A stretch of DNA of 64,000 nt from NCBI GenBank assembly GCA_933207985.1, contig OW240915.1:270753858-270817857 (forward strand), written 5' to 3'. Origin of the DNA: Pelobates cultripes. Taxonomy: Eukaryota; Chordata; Amphibia; Anura; Pelobatidae. Positions 44,521 to 57,029 of this stretch are shown piece by piece; position 1 is the stretch's first letter; the number at the start of each line of letters is the position of its first letter. A program made the translations under genes and the position numbers. Under the pieces are notes generated by a model. That model ran no database searches and was not told the DNA's origin. It worked only from the letters and a program-made list of their open reading frames with translations.

Positions 44521-44657
44521 CAGGGTTGTCAAACATGCGGCCCCCCAGATGTTGCTGAACTACAACTCCCATGATTCCCTGGCTATCTGTTTCATTGAAA
44601 GAATCATGGGAGTTGTAGTTCAGCAACATCTGGGGGGCCGCATGTTTGACAACCCTG
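44521..44657. mobile_element. hAT foldback MITE with exact 8-bp target duplication
   Basis: A near-perfect palindrome: 56-bp arms from CAGGGTTGTCAAACATGCGG, paired with their inverse at 44,602-44,657, around a loop of 25 bp. CATTAGAC precedes and follows the element exactly (44,513-44,520 and 44,658-44,665). CAG ends plus an 8-bp duplication are diagnostic of hAT. The arms contain ACTACAACTCCCATGATT, a motif common to vertebrate foldback families. Near-identity of the arms and duplication suggests a recent insertion. Confidence 0.93.
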
Positions 44658-44669
44658 CATTAGACAGAC

Positions 44670-45720
44670 TGTACTGTACACCTTCTGTAAGGTGTGAGCT
44701 GGAAGCTAATGATTTTGTGTTCCCTGAAGCTTACTCACAGGGAATATGAAACAAAGCATAATAAAATAAGAAGACAGAGAGTCAGAGAGAAATACAGACA
44801 AGCTGAAAGACATCTATGTAGTATTTCATTTCCTCCAATCTGCAATCTCTGTCTCTCAGCAGCTCAGATCCACTGTAGTGGTTATGGAACTTGGAGTACA
44901 CATTTAATGCAAGTGACTATACTACAGTATAGGGAAAAATCTTCAACTTAGCTGACTTGGAGTTTTTTCCTTTCCAGCTATTTTGCCCTTCATTTTGTAA
45001 ACTGGTTTCTAACTCACCACAATTCACAATTTTGTGAATAATTCAGTAAATTCACAAGTTCTACGAAAGACCTTTTTAATTTATTTTATTGGCCTGTAAG
45101 CATGAAATTCAATCCATGGTTGTCATTTTCATTTGCGTTCTGTAACTGTTCCCTCTCATTTTTTTTTTATTTTCCAAATTAAATATTTTATTTTTACCTT
45201 ATAGCACAGACTCCTTGACATGAATGAATGATTTTTTAAAAAGGCAATAAAAATGTATGAATTTCAAGGTCAAATATGTAACTTTAACATCAAATATTGT
45301 CATTCTTGTTCATACAAACATTGATATTTCCCCCTTAGGAAAATGTTACATAGCTATGTTTCCTTTGAGTTGTGCTGTCTTTTTATATTATTGTAAGCAT
45401 ATTAACTTTCTTTGTGGTTTCATTTTAATGTTGATATACCAATACTTAACTTTTGAACTTTGTAGGTTCAAATAAGTCTCGGTTTCTTGGCTGAATCAGT
45501 GGATTATTAATATTTGTCTACAAAATGTTAAAAGGAAAAACGAAAACTACACTGCACAGACATTAAGGGTGTATCCACTAAAGTCCAAGAGTCCTTTTAA
45601 AGTCCATGAGAAAAAGTCGATCCAGGTCAGTTTAATCTGCTACAAGCCAGCTGATATTCATACCTCAGTAAATGGAAACACTTTAAAGAGTGTGCTCTGA
45701 AATCAACAATTTCTTAGCAA
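44670..45720. other. AT-rich DNA without a recognised gene
   Basis: No supported feature in about 1 kb. Confidence 0.5.
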
Positions 45721-45726
45721 CGGTTT

Positions 45727-46146
45727 AGTGGACACTCCAGACACCAAAGCAACTTCATCTAAATTAAGGTGTTCTGGTGCCAGGAGGCCCCTGGAGGTAC
45801 TCTTACCTCATGGAGTTAAACCGTTCTCAAACAGTTTAACCCCTGAGTTGCCACCAGAGCTAGTCTCTAGTCCTCCCTTGGCGGCTTCCAGTTCCTGAAT
45901 TCTGAGATTCAGGAAGCATGGAGTGCCACCGAGCAGGGGCACCACTATTTGGTTGAGAGTGGTCAGCTGATGCTCTCAGCCAATCAGTGACTCCCAATTC
46001 ACTAAACTGGCTTGCAAAGAAACACACCTTTTGCAAGCTAGTTTAGTAAAAGGTTTAATCCCTTTAGGTAAGAGTGCCTCCAGGGGTCTCCTGGCACCAA
46101 AACAACTTGATTTTAATGAAATTGTTTTGGTGTCTTGAAGGTTCTT
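45727..46146. mobile_element. T2-like MITE, older copy
   Basis: Ends AGTGGACACTCCAGACACCA and the inverse near 46,125-46,146, with inner similarity through GGTGCCAGGAG and CCTGGAGGYACTCTTACCT (about 85 bp of arm). Each arm itself folds (CACCAAARCAA against its complement). Flanks TTTA and TTGA look like decayed TTAA duplications. Confidence 0.7.
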
Positions 46147-46149
46147 TTG

Positions 46150-48574
46150 AGGCTCCCGCATTACATTTGCTCATACAAATGGTAATTTTTTTTTTTTCTT
46201 ACGATGACATTGGTTATTATTATAGCATGATAGTTAATGTAACAGCTTCATGTAGTACGGCATAAACATTAACAATTTATCATTTTAAAATTTCTACATA
46301 TTGCTAGGGTATCCAAAAAAAGGAAGAGGGTAGATTACTGCAGTAGCTAAGCAACAGTAAAATTGCTCCCAAAGTGGTCAACAAAACAATGCAAAACGAG
46401 GAGAAGTCACTACCGGTAAATAAGGTACACCAACATATTTACTCACATTTATTGAGAAACATAATGATACAAACGTTACAGGTCTAAGATCCTTCCTCAA
46501 TGAGAAAATAATGCATGCATGACTAAACATAAAATAACATATAGATTACTTTATATTACATTTAAATGCCGTTTTTGCCAATTTCGGAAACCGGAACCTG
46601 AAATTTAAGTTCCTGTAACGCGGTGTGCGCTGTTCTGCCGGCCCACGCTACAATACAGGTAAGCAAAGCTTCATATTTGCTCCATAAGACGCACATACAA
46701 AAAGTGCATCTTATGGAGCGAAAAATACGGTATATAATGAGATAGACTTACTAATCAGTGTAAGACATAAAATTAACTAATCTCAAAGTGTTAGTCCTAT
46801 GTTTGTCACAATTAAAAAAGGAGTAAGTGAGCATGTCTAGGATACTTCTTTTTTGTAAAGTAAATGCTGTATTTGCCTGAAAAGGGGGGGGGGGGAACAA
46901 ACCAATAGTTTCAAATGGTTCCCCATGGGGCCTGTTCCACAACAAATAGAGCAAAACATACATTGTATTACACACTAAGGGAATAATAAAGATAACACAA
47001 CAGTAGTGCATGCAAATACACAATACAGGTACACATGTAATTAGCAATTATTCTTAGCATATGGCTAAATGAACATCAAGAGAACTGTGTCACCATTTAA
47101 ATGTATATAATAATTCACTGTCACTGTGTATGAGGCCATGAAAGCAAAAAGAGAATGGGAAAAAAGAAAATAAAAGAGAAATGAAATGAAGTAAACACTG
47201 AAGGTTTTCACCTTCTCACGTACTACTCCTCAGGGATGAGAACACCAGAAGAACACAGCGTTTCGGCACCAAGTCCTTTCTCAAGAAAAGCAAATAGAAA
47301 CAAAGTTACAACAAACTCTAGTAAATGTTCTAATGGATGGACCTCAATGCATTTATAAAAATAATTGGCCAAATTCCGCTTAAATTGTCTCTTTAAGAGA
47401 CCTACAGCTCCTTGGAAACTTGGCACAGTAATCATTTTTAATGGGCGAGGTTTTCACCAGACTAGCACAGAGAACAGGACATAAGTAACTAACACTAACC
47501 TTCTTCTGACCCACTACATATTTCCAAAGTAGATAAAGCTTTAACTTGAAATTGACTGCCAATGTCAACAAATACAGTTGCTGAATTATCAGAAAATCAT
47601 ATTTTTACTTATGTTTAAGCTTTAAATACCCAAATGGAATCAGCAAATGTATTTTAAAATATAAGACAAGATTATTAAAGAGGGAAAAACTATAAAATAT
47701 AATTAATTTTCCTTTTCTCCTAGAAATCACTTTCTAGACTTTTATTTACATTATAAATTAAAATGGTGTTTTTCAAGTATGTTCCAAGTATGTTGAAAAT
47801 AGAAAGTACAGAGCTGTCTACAATATAGATAGATGAACATTGAATACACTTCAATCAGTATACTTTATAATTTGTCCCACAATCTCACAGAGCTTGTTAA
47901 GCGGATGGGGTCTAATCATCATGCTGAAAGAATTGAGGCCTTGTAAATGCCTTAGCATTTCTTCAATTTCAGCGTATTCCATGCAGAATTATATTTAATC
48001 AGACACCTTGTTTACATTTACAGGCTTAGTGAGAAATTCGGGCATATATTCACCCTCTAGTTTGGTGGTAATATCCCTTTATTATGTTGAGTTCTGAGAT
48101 CCGATTTTTAGGGTCTATTTTTGACACAGCCTGATCTGTTGATCTTGGCATACATAAGAAACTCTCCCCAGAATCATTTTCCCCTTTTGGACGGGGGTTA
48201 TCTTAATACTGCTGTAAATAATGCTTCCTGCGACTTATTATTCAGCCACGCATAGAGGAATGTCTGCTGATATTTGACCAGATATGTGAGAAATTCAGGA
48301 ACAAATTGAGCCTGAGTTGGCAATACTGCACACCATACTTACCTATCAGTCTTAGACTGAAGCAATATCTGAAGGCAAAAATATTCAAGCCCCCTAAGCA
48401 AAGTTCCACATTCAGAATCCCTCTTCAAACCTACCTATCTAAGCTGGGAGCCAAATGGGCATTACCTTCATTGTCAACACCCTCTTTCTACAAAGACGCC
48501 AAAAGAGACCAGTTAAGGTGACTTGGTATGGGTCTTTGCATTACTCTATTTTTTTACTTGGCTGCACAGCCTAA
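46150..48574. other. AT-rich DNA with a short foldback
   Basis: No gene supported. At 46,679-46,732 a hairpin GCTCCATAAGACGCAC with GTGCATCTTATGGAGC is followed by GAAAAATACGGTA, an arrangement I recognise as the end of a common vertebrate foldback repeat. A G12 run lies near 46,883. The stretch near 47,220-47,290 (GCGTTTCGGCACCAAG) looks repeat-derived but could not be classed. Confidence 0.5.
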
Positions 48575-48795
48575 AAGGACACTATAGACTCCTAGACTAC
48601 TTTATCTCAATGAAGTGGTCTGGGTACAGGGTCCCTATTGCCTTTTGTAAGAAACTGCAATGATTACATTACAGCACTTAGCCGAACTGACACTCTGCAT
48701 TTGGACATCCCGCATCAGTATAATCCCTATAGGAAAGAAGAGAGAGCTTCAGTGGTAGAAATTCAGCTTTGTATTCCTAGCACTACAGTATCATT
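48575..48795. mobile_element. Short T2-like MITE
   Basis: Left AAGGACACTATAGACTCCTA and right inverse AATGATACTGTAGTGCTAGG, with CTAA and TTAA flanks. About 220 bp, non-coding, moderately diverged ends. Confidence 0.55.
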
Positions 48796-50244
48796 TTAAG
48801 AACTTTAAGAAAGTACACCGTTTTCACTATTCACTAACGGATTAAGCTATTATCTACATTATCCCCTGTATTGAGTTTCATTTACCTCATTTGCCTTAGA
48901 CATACCTTTGACATAGGATTATACTCTGTATATGGAGGGATTCTGACACAGCAACTTTCACCACTTTCAACTGTGAGTGGTATCTCTTGTTTGTATTTTT
49001 AAGTGTTTACCTTGAGACCAAAATGCATGTATCCATCTTTTTCCATAGGAAAAAAATGGGTAACTTTTTAACGGTCACTCTTTTGGTGTGCTGTTTGGTG
49101 TTTTTGTTCACTACTTCTAGCTAAATATAGCTAAGTAAATAATAAGAAACTTTACAAGATTGTTTAAAAAACCAAGACTACCAATTTTTCCTTCACCAAC
49201 AGAAGCACAGGTTAAAAGACTAGGCATGGGAGGTTGCAGATGAACTTACATGAGAGAGGATTTATTTTTAAGTGGTTCTCGTGCCTTCCAGCATTGAGAG
49301 GTATAAGATCGGGATTGTTGAGCAGACCTCGGGACATCGCCAGCGACTTGATGTAGTAATCAGGCTCACCCACTGAAGGACCTTTTCATGAACTCTCTGA
49401 AGCGCTCTCTGCAGGGATCTACTGCACTTTATTGGTACTCAAGAAAACTAAATCGGGAAGGCAGGACAGGACTTCAAAATCAGGACTGTTGGTTTGTCTT
49501 TGCTGCTGAGGTTTGGAGTGAAACATTGATTTTAAACTACCATGTATGGAAGATATTATTTAATAATAAACTTTGAAGGTTGGTCACACCTTAAAAGAAA
49601 TCTTGGTATTATCATTTTCTGCTCAGTGTTTCTATTGCGTAGATAAAACTCTTGATATACTTTATATTTCTACCCTCTCAAGTAGCAGACTTGAAATCAT
49701 TGTAAATTTATTTAAGAATGCAAGAGTATTTATTACACAGCTTTTTATCACATACTTCTTCATAGATATTGACACAAAGAACATATAACTTCTGACTGAG
49801 CCTATGAGCAAAATTATGACTGAAGGTAAAAGGGTTACTTGCATGCATCATTTTTTTGCACTTGTTATAACGAGCAGAAATTTGAGCCAAAACTTGACAT
49901 CTGGCTTGGGATTAAAAAGTCACCTTCATTCAATGCTGGATTTTATATTTAGGATTAAGGATTATTTGGTAATTCACCATAATACAGAACAAGCATTGGA
50001 TTATGTTATTGTAAGATCAGAGCTATTGAAACATGCACTCAAATGCCTGCCCTTTACTAACGTGTGCATTTTAGTGATATTAAAGCCATTTATAATAATA
50101 CATTAAAACTGCCTTTCTGTACTGCTAGAATGCTTTTATGCTTTGTTGGAAATATATAGAATATATTTTAAAAAAAATAAAATACAAACTAACATTATAT
50201 GGTTGGATTATAAATACAATTCTATCCCCCGCTACTTTTCTAAA
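48796..50244. other. AT-rich DNA without a recognised gene
   Basis: Nothing supported in about 1.4 kb. Confidence 0.5.
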
Positions 50245-50450
50245 CTAATTCATAGGTATATCCCTTCTCGGGTACTCTGCTCTGTTGGTGACTTTCTACT
50301 GTCTTGCTAATTCACACTTACATTACTACTCTCAGGCAGCTCCATTCCTATGGAACAGTCTGCCTCCCCCATCAGGCTCTTTTTTAGTCTTCAATCGTTT
50401 AAGAAGTACCTAAATACCCATCTCTTCAAAATTGATTGGTAGCAGTTTAA
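50245..50450 (+). mobile_element. L2 fragment, C-terminal end
   Basis: Plus-strand reading recovers YIPSRVLCSVGDFLLSC, an MEQSASP/WNSLP-equivalent, and LFFSLQSFKKYLNTHLFKI, matching the L2 ORF2 C-terminus (compare YAPSRSLRSAHDLLL at 29.0 kb). Frameshifted and short; the 3' tail is not evident. Confidence 0.7.
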
Positions 50451-52036
50451 CAAAACTGAGGGCTGAGATTGAGAAACCAACAAGTTGCGAAGACCTACCA
50501 CTCACTTGACCATGATTAAGGTAAGAAAGTATTATGGATTCATGAGGATTAAAAATATAAAATTCCATATGAGCAATTGTGGCACAAACATGTTAAGGGG
50601 GTTGAAATGCTAAGGTTAAGGAATAATGGTATTAGAGAGGTCAATGGTGATGGAAGATAGCCCAGAAGGAGGAAGTGTGTGCAAGTGCGAGCTGATGTTC
50701 AGGTAAAGTGCTACCAGCCAAGAAGAGGTGCTCTACCAATAGGGGACCTTCACGAGCTATCCTCCACAAACCAAAGTTGGAAAATGACCATAAAGATTGT
50801 TTAGTGGTAACAAGTGTCCTAGAAAAGCTAAAGTTGAGAAATTATAGTAAACTGAACATAGTAACATAATGGAGAGTAGTGGGTGTTTATTAATTTTGAA
50901 GCATGAAGAGTTACCTGAACATCATTGTTCCAAAATTATAAGTTTCAAAACATCAAAAAAATTCATATTCACAATGGTATTTATAAGAAAAACGGCTGGT
51001 ATTTTTACATTTTATCAAAATGCCAGCAGAATAGAAATTAAAAGGTCTGTATGTATATGCTTCTCTTATAGAAACATTAAATCTCTATAAGAAGCATAGG
51101 CTTCCATGTTCTGCTGGGGCACAAAGCTTTCAAAAAAAGAGCATCCCCATGACTGCTGATTGACAGCTTGGAGGTCATAACCTAGTCAGTTTATAAGTGC
51201 TGAAGTTTAGCAGAATTGTATTAGCACAACAAGCATGTACAAGTCAGAGAAGGGCACACACATAAAGATCTGAATGGCAAAATGGCTGCAGAGCAAGAGA
51301 GAGAGGACAACATACTTCCTCTCCATCACCACATAGGCTCTAGAAGCCAGCCAGTAAAATACTATTATAAGTTCTTTTCACTAAGCTTTGACTTTTTAAC
51401 AGAATTTTACAGAAAATTGTATTAAAAAACAAGATTAAGTTCAATACAAAATTAAAGACTTCATAAAAAAACATCAATTAGATCGTAGCATAGTGTGTTT
51501 TACTTTAGAAGTTCTTATCTCCTGCACTGTTAACTGAACTTTAATCACGCAGAGGAGGATGTTCCATGTTTTTATTTGATACTTTATTAAAATCTTAATT
51601 AAAATCTAATTGCACATTGATTTTATATGAAACGTGTTTTATGAATCTGCAATCAGATAATCAATGATTAATGCTTTCTATTCTTTTCTTCTAAAGGACT
51701 TTAACTAAAGTAAGAATTGTAAGTAAAGTGAATTTCACAATTTAGGTCAAAATAGCTCAATAAAAAAATTTGGCAAGTCAATTCTGTTTTTAGTTTGACT
51801 GTTTTGGTATGAAATTTGAAATTAACTTTGATTTCCCATATAAGTGCATAACCCTGTGCATATTTTTCGGTTAATTGAAGGATTGTGTCAACTGGATTAT
51901 TAGAAACGTCTCTTTGTATATGAGGTTTTCCTTTTGTATTGTGCAACTGAAGCTACTGCATTTACTTTAACAATTTTTTTATATTTCCACAGCCATTTTT
52001 GTTTATTTCTATAACTCGGAATCCTGAGATTATTTT
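50451..52036. other. AT-rich DNA without a recognised gene
   Basis: No supported feature in about 1.6 kb. Confidence 0.5.
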
Positions 52037-52344
52037 AACCCCTTCAGGACGCAGTCAATAGTGCACGTTCTGCTCAAAACAAAATGTAAACAAAAACTGG
52101 AATTTGCGCTATATGTCTGTTCAACCGTAATTCACTGCTGTCACATTAAGTGCACCCACACTTATTATATATCATTTTGTTCAGGAGAAACAGTGCTTTA
52201 ATTTATCATTAACTATTCATATATGGAACATAATTTATTATGAATAAAATGTAAAAAAATGTGAGAAAATAAGATTTTTTTTTAAATTTGTATTTCCATC
52301 TGACATTTTAGCTGCGAATGTCATAATACAAAAAATGCACTTAT

Positions 52345-52930
52345 TTGTAATCAGCGATGTTTCACGAGTACAACAGTACCCCCATTAACAGGTGTTTTGG
52401 AAAGTAACAGGGTCAAATATAGAACGATCAATTTTCAAATTGAAATTTGCCAGATTAGTAATGTTACCTTTGAGACGGTGTGGTAGCCCAGCAATGAGAA
52501 TTACCCCCATAATGGCATACCATTTGAAAAAGTAGACAACCTAAGGTATTGAAAGTGGGGTATGTTTAGTCTTTTTTAGTAGCCACTTAGTCACAAACAT
52601 TGGCCAATTTTAGCGTTCATATTTGTTTTTGTGTGAAAAAAGCAAAAAACTAATATTTGGCCAGTGTTTGTGACTAAGTGGCTACTAAGAAAGACTGGAC
52701 ATACCCCACTTGCAATACCTTGGGTTGTCTACTTTTGCAAATGGTATGCCATCATGGGGGTAATTCTCATTCCTGGGCTACCATACGCTCTCAAAGGCAA
52801 CATAACCAATCTGGCAAATTTCAATGTAAAAAAAATTAAATGCAAGCCTTATATGTGACTCTCTAACTTTCCAAAACACCATAAAACCTGTACATGGGGG
52901 GGTACTGTTATTCTCGGGAGACTTCACTAA
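52345..52930. repeat. Long inverted repeat, arms about 270 bp
   Basis: Left arm 52,345-52,613 and right arm 52,650-52,930 pair at roughly 80% or better around a 36-bp centre. Paired words include GGGGTATGT, AGTAGCCACTTAGTCACAAA, GAGAATTACCCCCAT and GAAATTTGCCAGATT. The outer part of the right arm pairs again with 53,072-53,166, so one transcript could fold in alternative ways. Confidence 0.9.
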
Positions 52931-53771
52931 ACACAAATATTAGTGTTTTAAAACAGTAAAACATATTACAACAATAATATTGTCCATAAAAGTGCTGTTC
53001 ATTTGTAAAAAATGCAAAAAAATTTACTTTTACTTAAAATATCATCATTGTAATAAAATGTACCAGTTTGAAACACTAATATTTGAGTTCAGCGAAGTCT
53101 CCCGAGTAAAACAGTACCCCCTATGTACAGGTTGTATGGTGTCTTGGAGAGTTACAGGGTCAAATATAGTGCTTGCGAATTAAATTCTCTGCACTTTCTC
53201 CTTGTGTTGTCAGGCATGTCAATCAAATTTTAATTAATCAAATCACATAATTATGTTAAAAGATTACTTAAATATACATGTAGAATTTTAATATATATGT
53301 ATTTATAGGTATTTAAATTCTACGTGTATACTTATGTAATAATTTATGCAATTATATGTATTTATATATATATATATTTGCGGTTATTTGTATTTTATAT
53401 ATAGATAGATATATATATAGAATGTCATTCTAAGTGTATTTTGTTACCAATATATATATATATTAAAAACAAAATACAGTTAGAATGAAATTACATATGA
53501 ATATATAATTAATATTAAATTTTGTTTCAATATTTTATTTATTAATTATATTATTTTATTTATTTATTATTGTAATTATATGTATATATATATATATGTA
53601 TATATCTATTATATATATACTATATATATATGATATATATGTAACATCATTCTAAGTGTATTTTAATACTAATATATGTACTTATGTTAAAATACACTTT
53701 TATGACGTTACATATATATAAATACATTTCTATTTTAATTTTACACGTCTAATATATTTTTTACAGTTCCC

Positions 53772-53985
53772 ACCAGCAGGGGGACTGTCTGACATTTTAG
53801 ACAGTCCCCTTGCTGGCAGATCCACAGCCAGCTATAGGGGGCCATGTGATCGCTCTTTGAGAGCGATCACATGGCCCCTGGGGGCTTATTTTGCCGTGGG
53901 AGGGCTGCTTGGGCCATTACGGCGTTCTATGCCGCTGCAACGGCTTTAAAGCCCTTTTAAATGGGGACGGCATAGAACGCCATAA
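53772..53985. repeat. Three consecutive hairpins
   Basis: Hairpin 1: 53,772-53,790 with 53,799-53,816 (CCAGCAGGGGGACTGTCT). Hairpin 2: a perfect 19-bp stem at 53,838-53,856 with 53,860-53,878 (GGGGCCATGTGATCGCTCT) around a 3-base loop. Hairpin 3: TTACGGCGTTCTATGCCG at 53,917-53,934 with 53,968-53,985. They form the right end of the palindromic element. Confidence 0.92.
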
Positions 53986-54119
53986 CAGCGTTAACGGGTT
54001 AACCTAACAAACCTGTTCCTCGTCAGATGGAATGTCAAAGAGTTATCTCCCATAGCAGCTGCACTCCGAAATAAATAAATATATATATATATATTTCGCA
54101 GAGTTGTATTAGCATAACA

Positions 54120-54905
54120 ATACAACATAAGTATATCTCCATGGGGTGTACCACCGGCAGATAGTGGATGTGGCTCACATGACAAAATCCTACCAGTAGT
54201 TGGAAAAGGCAGGACTGAAAGACAGCACTGAAGCACTAATCCAAGAAACACAGGAGCAGGCACCAGATCAATAGAAGCTGAAGTCTACCACACCTGGCAA
54301 GACCCAATGTGCAGACTGTGCAAAGAGATCTCTGAGACAGTCCAGCACCTAATAGCCAGATGCAAGATGTTAGCAGGAACAGCATAAATGGAGAGAACCA
54401 TCCAAGTTGCTGGGATTGTGTACCGAAACATCTGCACAGAATATGGATTGGACCTGCCTAAGTCCAAATGGGAGATACCACAAAGGGTAGTTGAGAATGA
54501 CAGGGCTAAGATCCTGTGGGACTTCCAGATTCAGACAGACAAGCAAGTGCTGACCAACCAACCAGACATCGTGGTGGTAGACAAGAAACGAAAGACTGCA
54601 GTCGTGGTGGATGTGGCAATACCCAGTGACTATAACATCAGGAAGAAGGAACATGAGAAGGTGGACAAATACCAAGGACTGAAAGAAGAACTAGAAAGGC
54701 TGTAGAAGGTGAAGGCAGTAGTTGTCCCAGTTGTGATAGGAGCACTCTGGGCTGTGACTCCCAAATTGGGGTGTGGCTTCAACAGATTCCAGGTGGGACA
54801 TCTGAGATCGCTGTCAAGAAGAAGATACTGTGCAGAACCCTCAAACTCCAGGGCCTCTGGTAGAGGACCCGAGAATGAGGAATAAACATACCACCCAGGA
54901 GGGGT
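54120..54905 (+). mobile_element. Fragment of a restriction-endonuclease-type LINE (Dong/R4-like)
   Basis: About 0.8 kb corresponding to the extreme 3' coding end and short tail of a LINE whose endonuclease lies after the RT. The frame carries a CCHC knuckle and a PD-(D/E)xK-like endonuclease, described in the next entry. AT repeats flank it on both sides. The clade could be Dong/R4 or a Rex6-like relative; the fragment alone cannot decide. Confidence 0.7.
54240..54704 (+). pseudogene. LINE C-terminal Zn knuckle and restriction-like endonuclease
   Basis: A frame with NTGAGTRSIEAEVYHTWQ leads to CRLCKEISETVQHLIARC (C-x2-C-x8-H-x4-C, near 54,311-54,365), the knuckle preceding the endonuclease in R2/R4-type LINEs. 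A TAA near 54,385 interrupts it. The open part from 54,388 has WDFQIQTDKQVL, then PDIVVVDKKRKTAVVVDVAI (PD with downstream D-x-A) and KVDKYQGLKEELERL with the conserved KY. These match a restriction-like endonuclease that cleaves target DNA. A stop at 54,703 is followed by more related frame (VPVVIGALWAVTPKLG), so the product is truncated. Confidence 0.75.
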
Positions 54906-56968
54906 GAGAAAATCAATTATTTATATACGGTATATATATATATATTTACATATAAGCAAAAAAGCACTGTGATTGTTTAGCTTAAGTTGAGATTTAATCT
55001 AATAATGTTAACCAACAGAAAGCAGATAGTCATTTAAAAAAAAAGAAGTACTGAAGAATCAGCAGTCACAATTTTTATTTTTTTTCAATACATGCTCTGA
55101 GTCAATCATGGCCCTCAAAGGCAACATAGATCATAGTCATATAACAGCTGTAAGTAACCATATTTCTTTAGAGCTAACTCACACAAAAAAAACACAGACC
55201 ACCTGTGAAATTAAGAAATACAATCATAAAATAGCTCCATCTATTTTAAAAGGCTTCTGTGAAAGAAATTAGTGGTCCTTCTCAGCTCTTTAAAGCTATT
55301 TCAACAGTTCATTCTCAAATGAGGTGGCTGGGGCTAATACAATTAAAAACTGAAAAACTCTCAGATAGACATAAGATGGTCATGAATATAAATGGAAACC
55401 AAAGATCAAAAATGGACTAAGATCTTAAAATAGGGCTTTCAACAAAAAGGCAGGCTAGGTGGTCCAAACACTTTATTGTCCTGACATCAATGTCCAACAG
55501 TCATTGTAAAGCTGTGCCTGAGAAAATGATTTCTGTAGACTTGACAATAATTGTCATGAATTATTATATTTGAAATGTTAAATGATATGTTAGGGGAAAT
55601 TCCTAATTTATGTGTCATTTTCCCAATAATTATGAAAGAAAATGTAGATAAATTATTTGTCTTCTTTTTTATTGTTTTTGTTTGTTTGTATGTTTGTTAG
55701 GTTTTTTTTGTTTTTGTTTTTTTTCTATTTGTACTTATACATTGTGGAACCTTGCTTTTATAATGACTTCTTTTCCTGTCTTGATTTGAAAATTAGAAAC
55801 TTTTTTTTCACTTTAAGCTCTCTTCATTAAATAATGATTTGTTGTCAATTGAAAACTGAATTGCAAATTTAGGCCAAAATTATTGCTTTGGGAATTTCTT
55901 CAGTTCAGTATTTTTCCGTCTTGGCTATTTTGTCTTAAATGTTACAATTCTGCTTTTAATTCACTTCACCACTGTTTCATAAATAAACCATCAGATAAAA
56001 CATTTGATGTAAAAATAATAAAATTATTTAGGCATTGTTAGCACATTCAGCTATTCATTTAATTTTTCATATCAATCAGTACATTGTAATATTATGTTTT
56101 CCAAAAGTGGTAAATAATTTGCTTTATTCTAAAACAAATGAAGCAACGCATCAGTAGTAATCTAAAATCTTAAATTATAAAAATTAAAAAAAAACATTTC
56201 TAATAATAAAAGGGAGCACTTTCCCCAAGCACATAACAACGGTCTTTTGAAAGACTATACAAAAATAGACAATACAAAAAATGTCAAGGTTAAAATTTCC
56301 ATTTCTGCATTACGTTTTATGTTTTCAATTTGATAAAAAGTTAATGCTTCATTTTCTTTCTTACATCATGATTTTATTAAAACCTAAACTCTTAGCCGGG
56401 GGACATATTCTTGATATCAAATTTCTACTTTGAATAAATTATTATTTAAGCAAAAATACTGTATTAAAATGTATATTACAACTGCACCCTGAATGTGATT
56501 TATGGCTGATTTTTTTATTTATTTTTTAATCAGGCTGTTAAGCAATGAAACAGCTCATGTCACTGTGTAATTTATTAACACGTTGAGAGGATAGAACTGT
56601 TTTGTCTGCTCCATTAGTTTCCTAAAGGCAACACTTCTTGCTTTGGCAAAAAGAAAGGGCAAGGGTTATGATACATGAGGCTGTTACAGCATGAAGAGCA
56701 AGCACCTAGCACAATAGCGTGGAAATGCGCTCTGTTGGCTCTGAATATAGAGATGACGTGTGTCTATTAGACAAGCACAGATATAATGTCAGTTTAAGAA
56801 AAGGCAGGAAGCACATGTAACTTTGTATAATATAATTATTGGGAAATGTAAAACTTTACAACATTTTGTCCTGTTAAACTAAATAATGCTACTAGAGAAC
56901 TTTTTCTGCTTGTACAATATATTTTACAATCTAACTGGTATTTTAGGATTATTCAAACTCACCAAATC

Positions 56969-57029
<61 letters not shown>

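Larger units (their letters stand above)
52037..54000. mobile_element. Large palindromic non-autonomous DNA element
   Basis: Begins TTAACCCCTTCAGGACGCAG and ends AACGGGTTAA, so the extreme ends are inverted TTAACCC. Inside are a long inverted repeat (52,345-52,930), a further partial arm (53,072-53,166), about 550 bp of AT-rich microsatellite-like DNA, and three strong hairpins (53,772-53,985). No protein-coding region. The plan and some words (GGCATACCATTT, GATCACATG hairpin) recur at 18,420-19,060. A TTAA-targeting MITE assembly is likely, but the superfamily is unproven. Confidence 0.6.

Noticed and set aside
44399..44749. Two frames on opposite strands both starting MLLNYNSHDS
   Set aside because: Mirror image caused by the palindromic hAT MITE.
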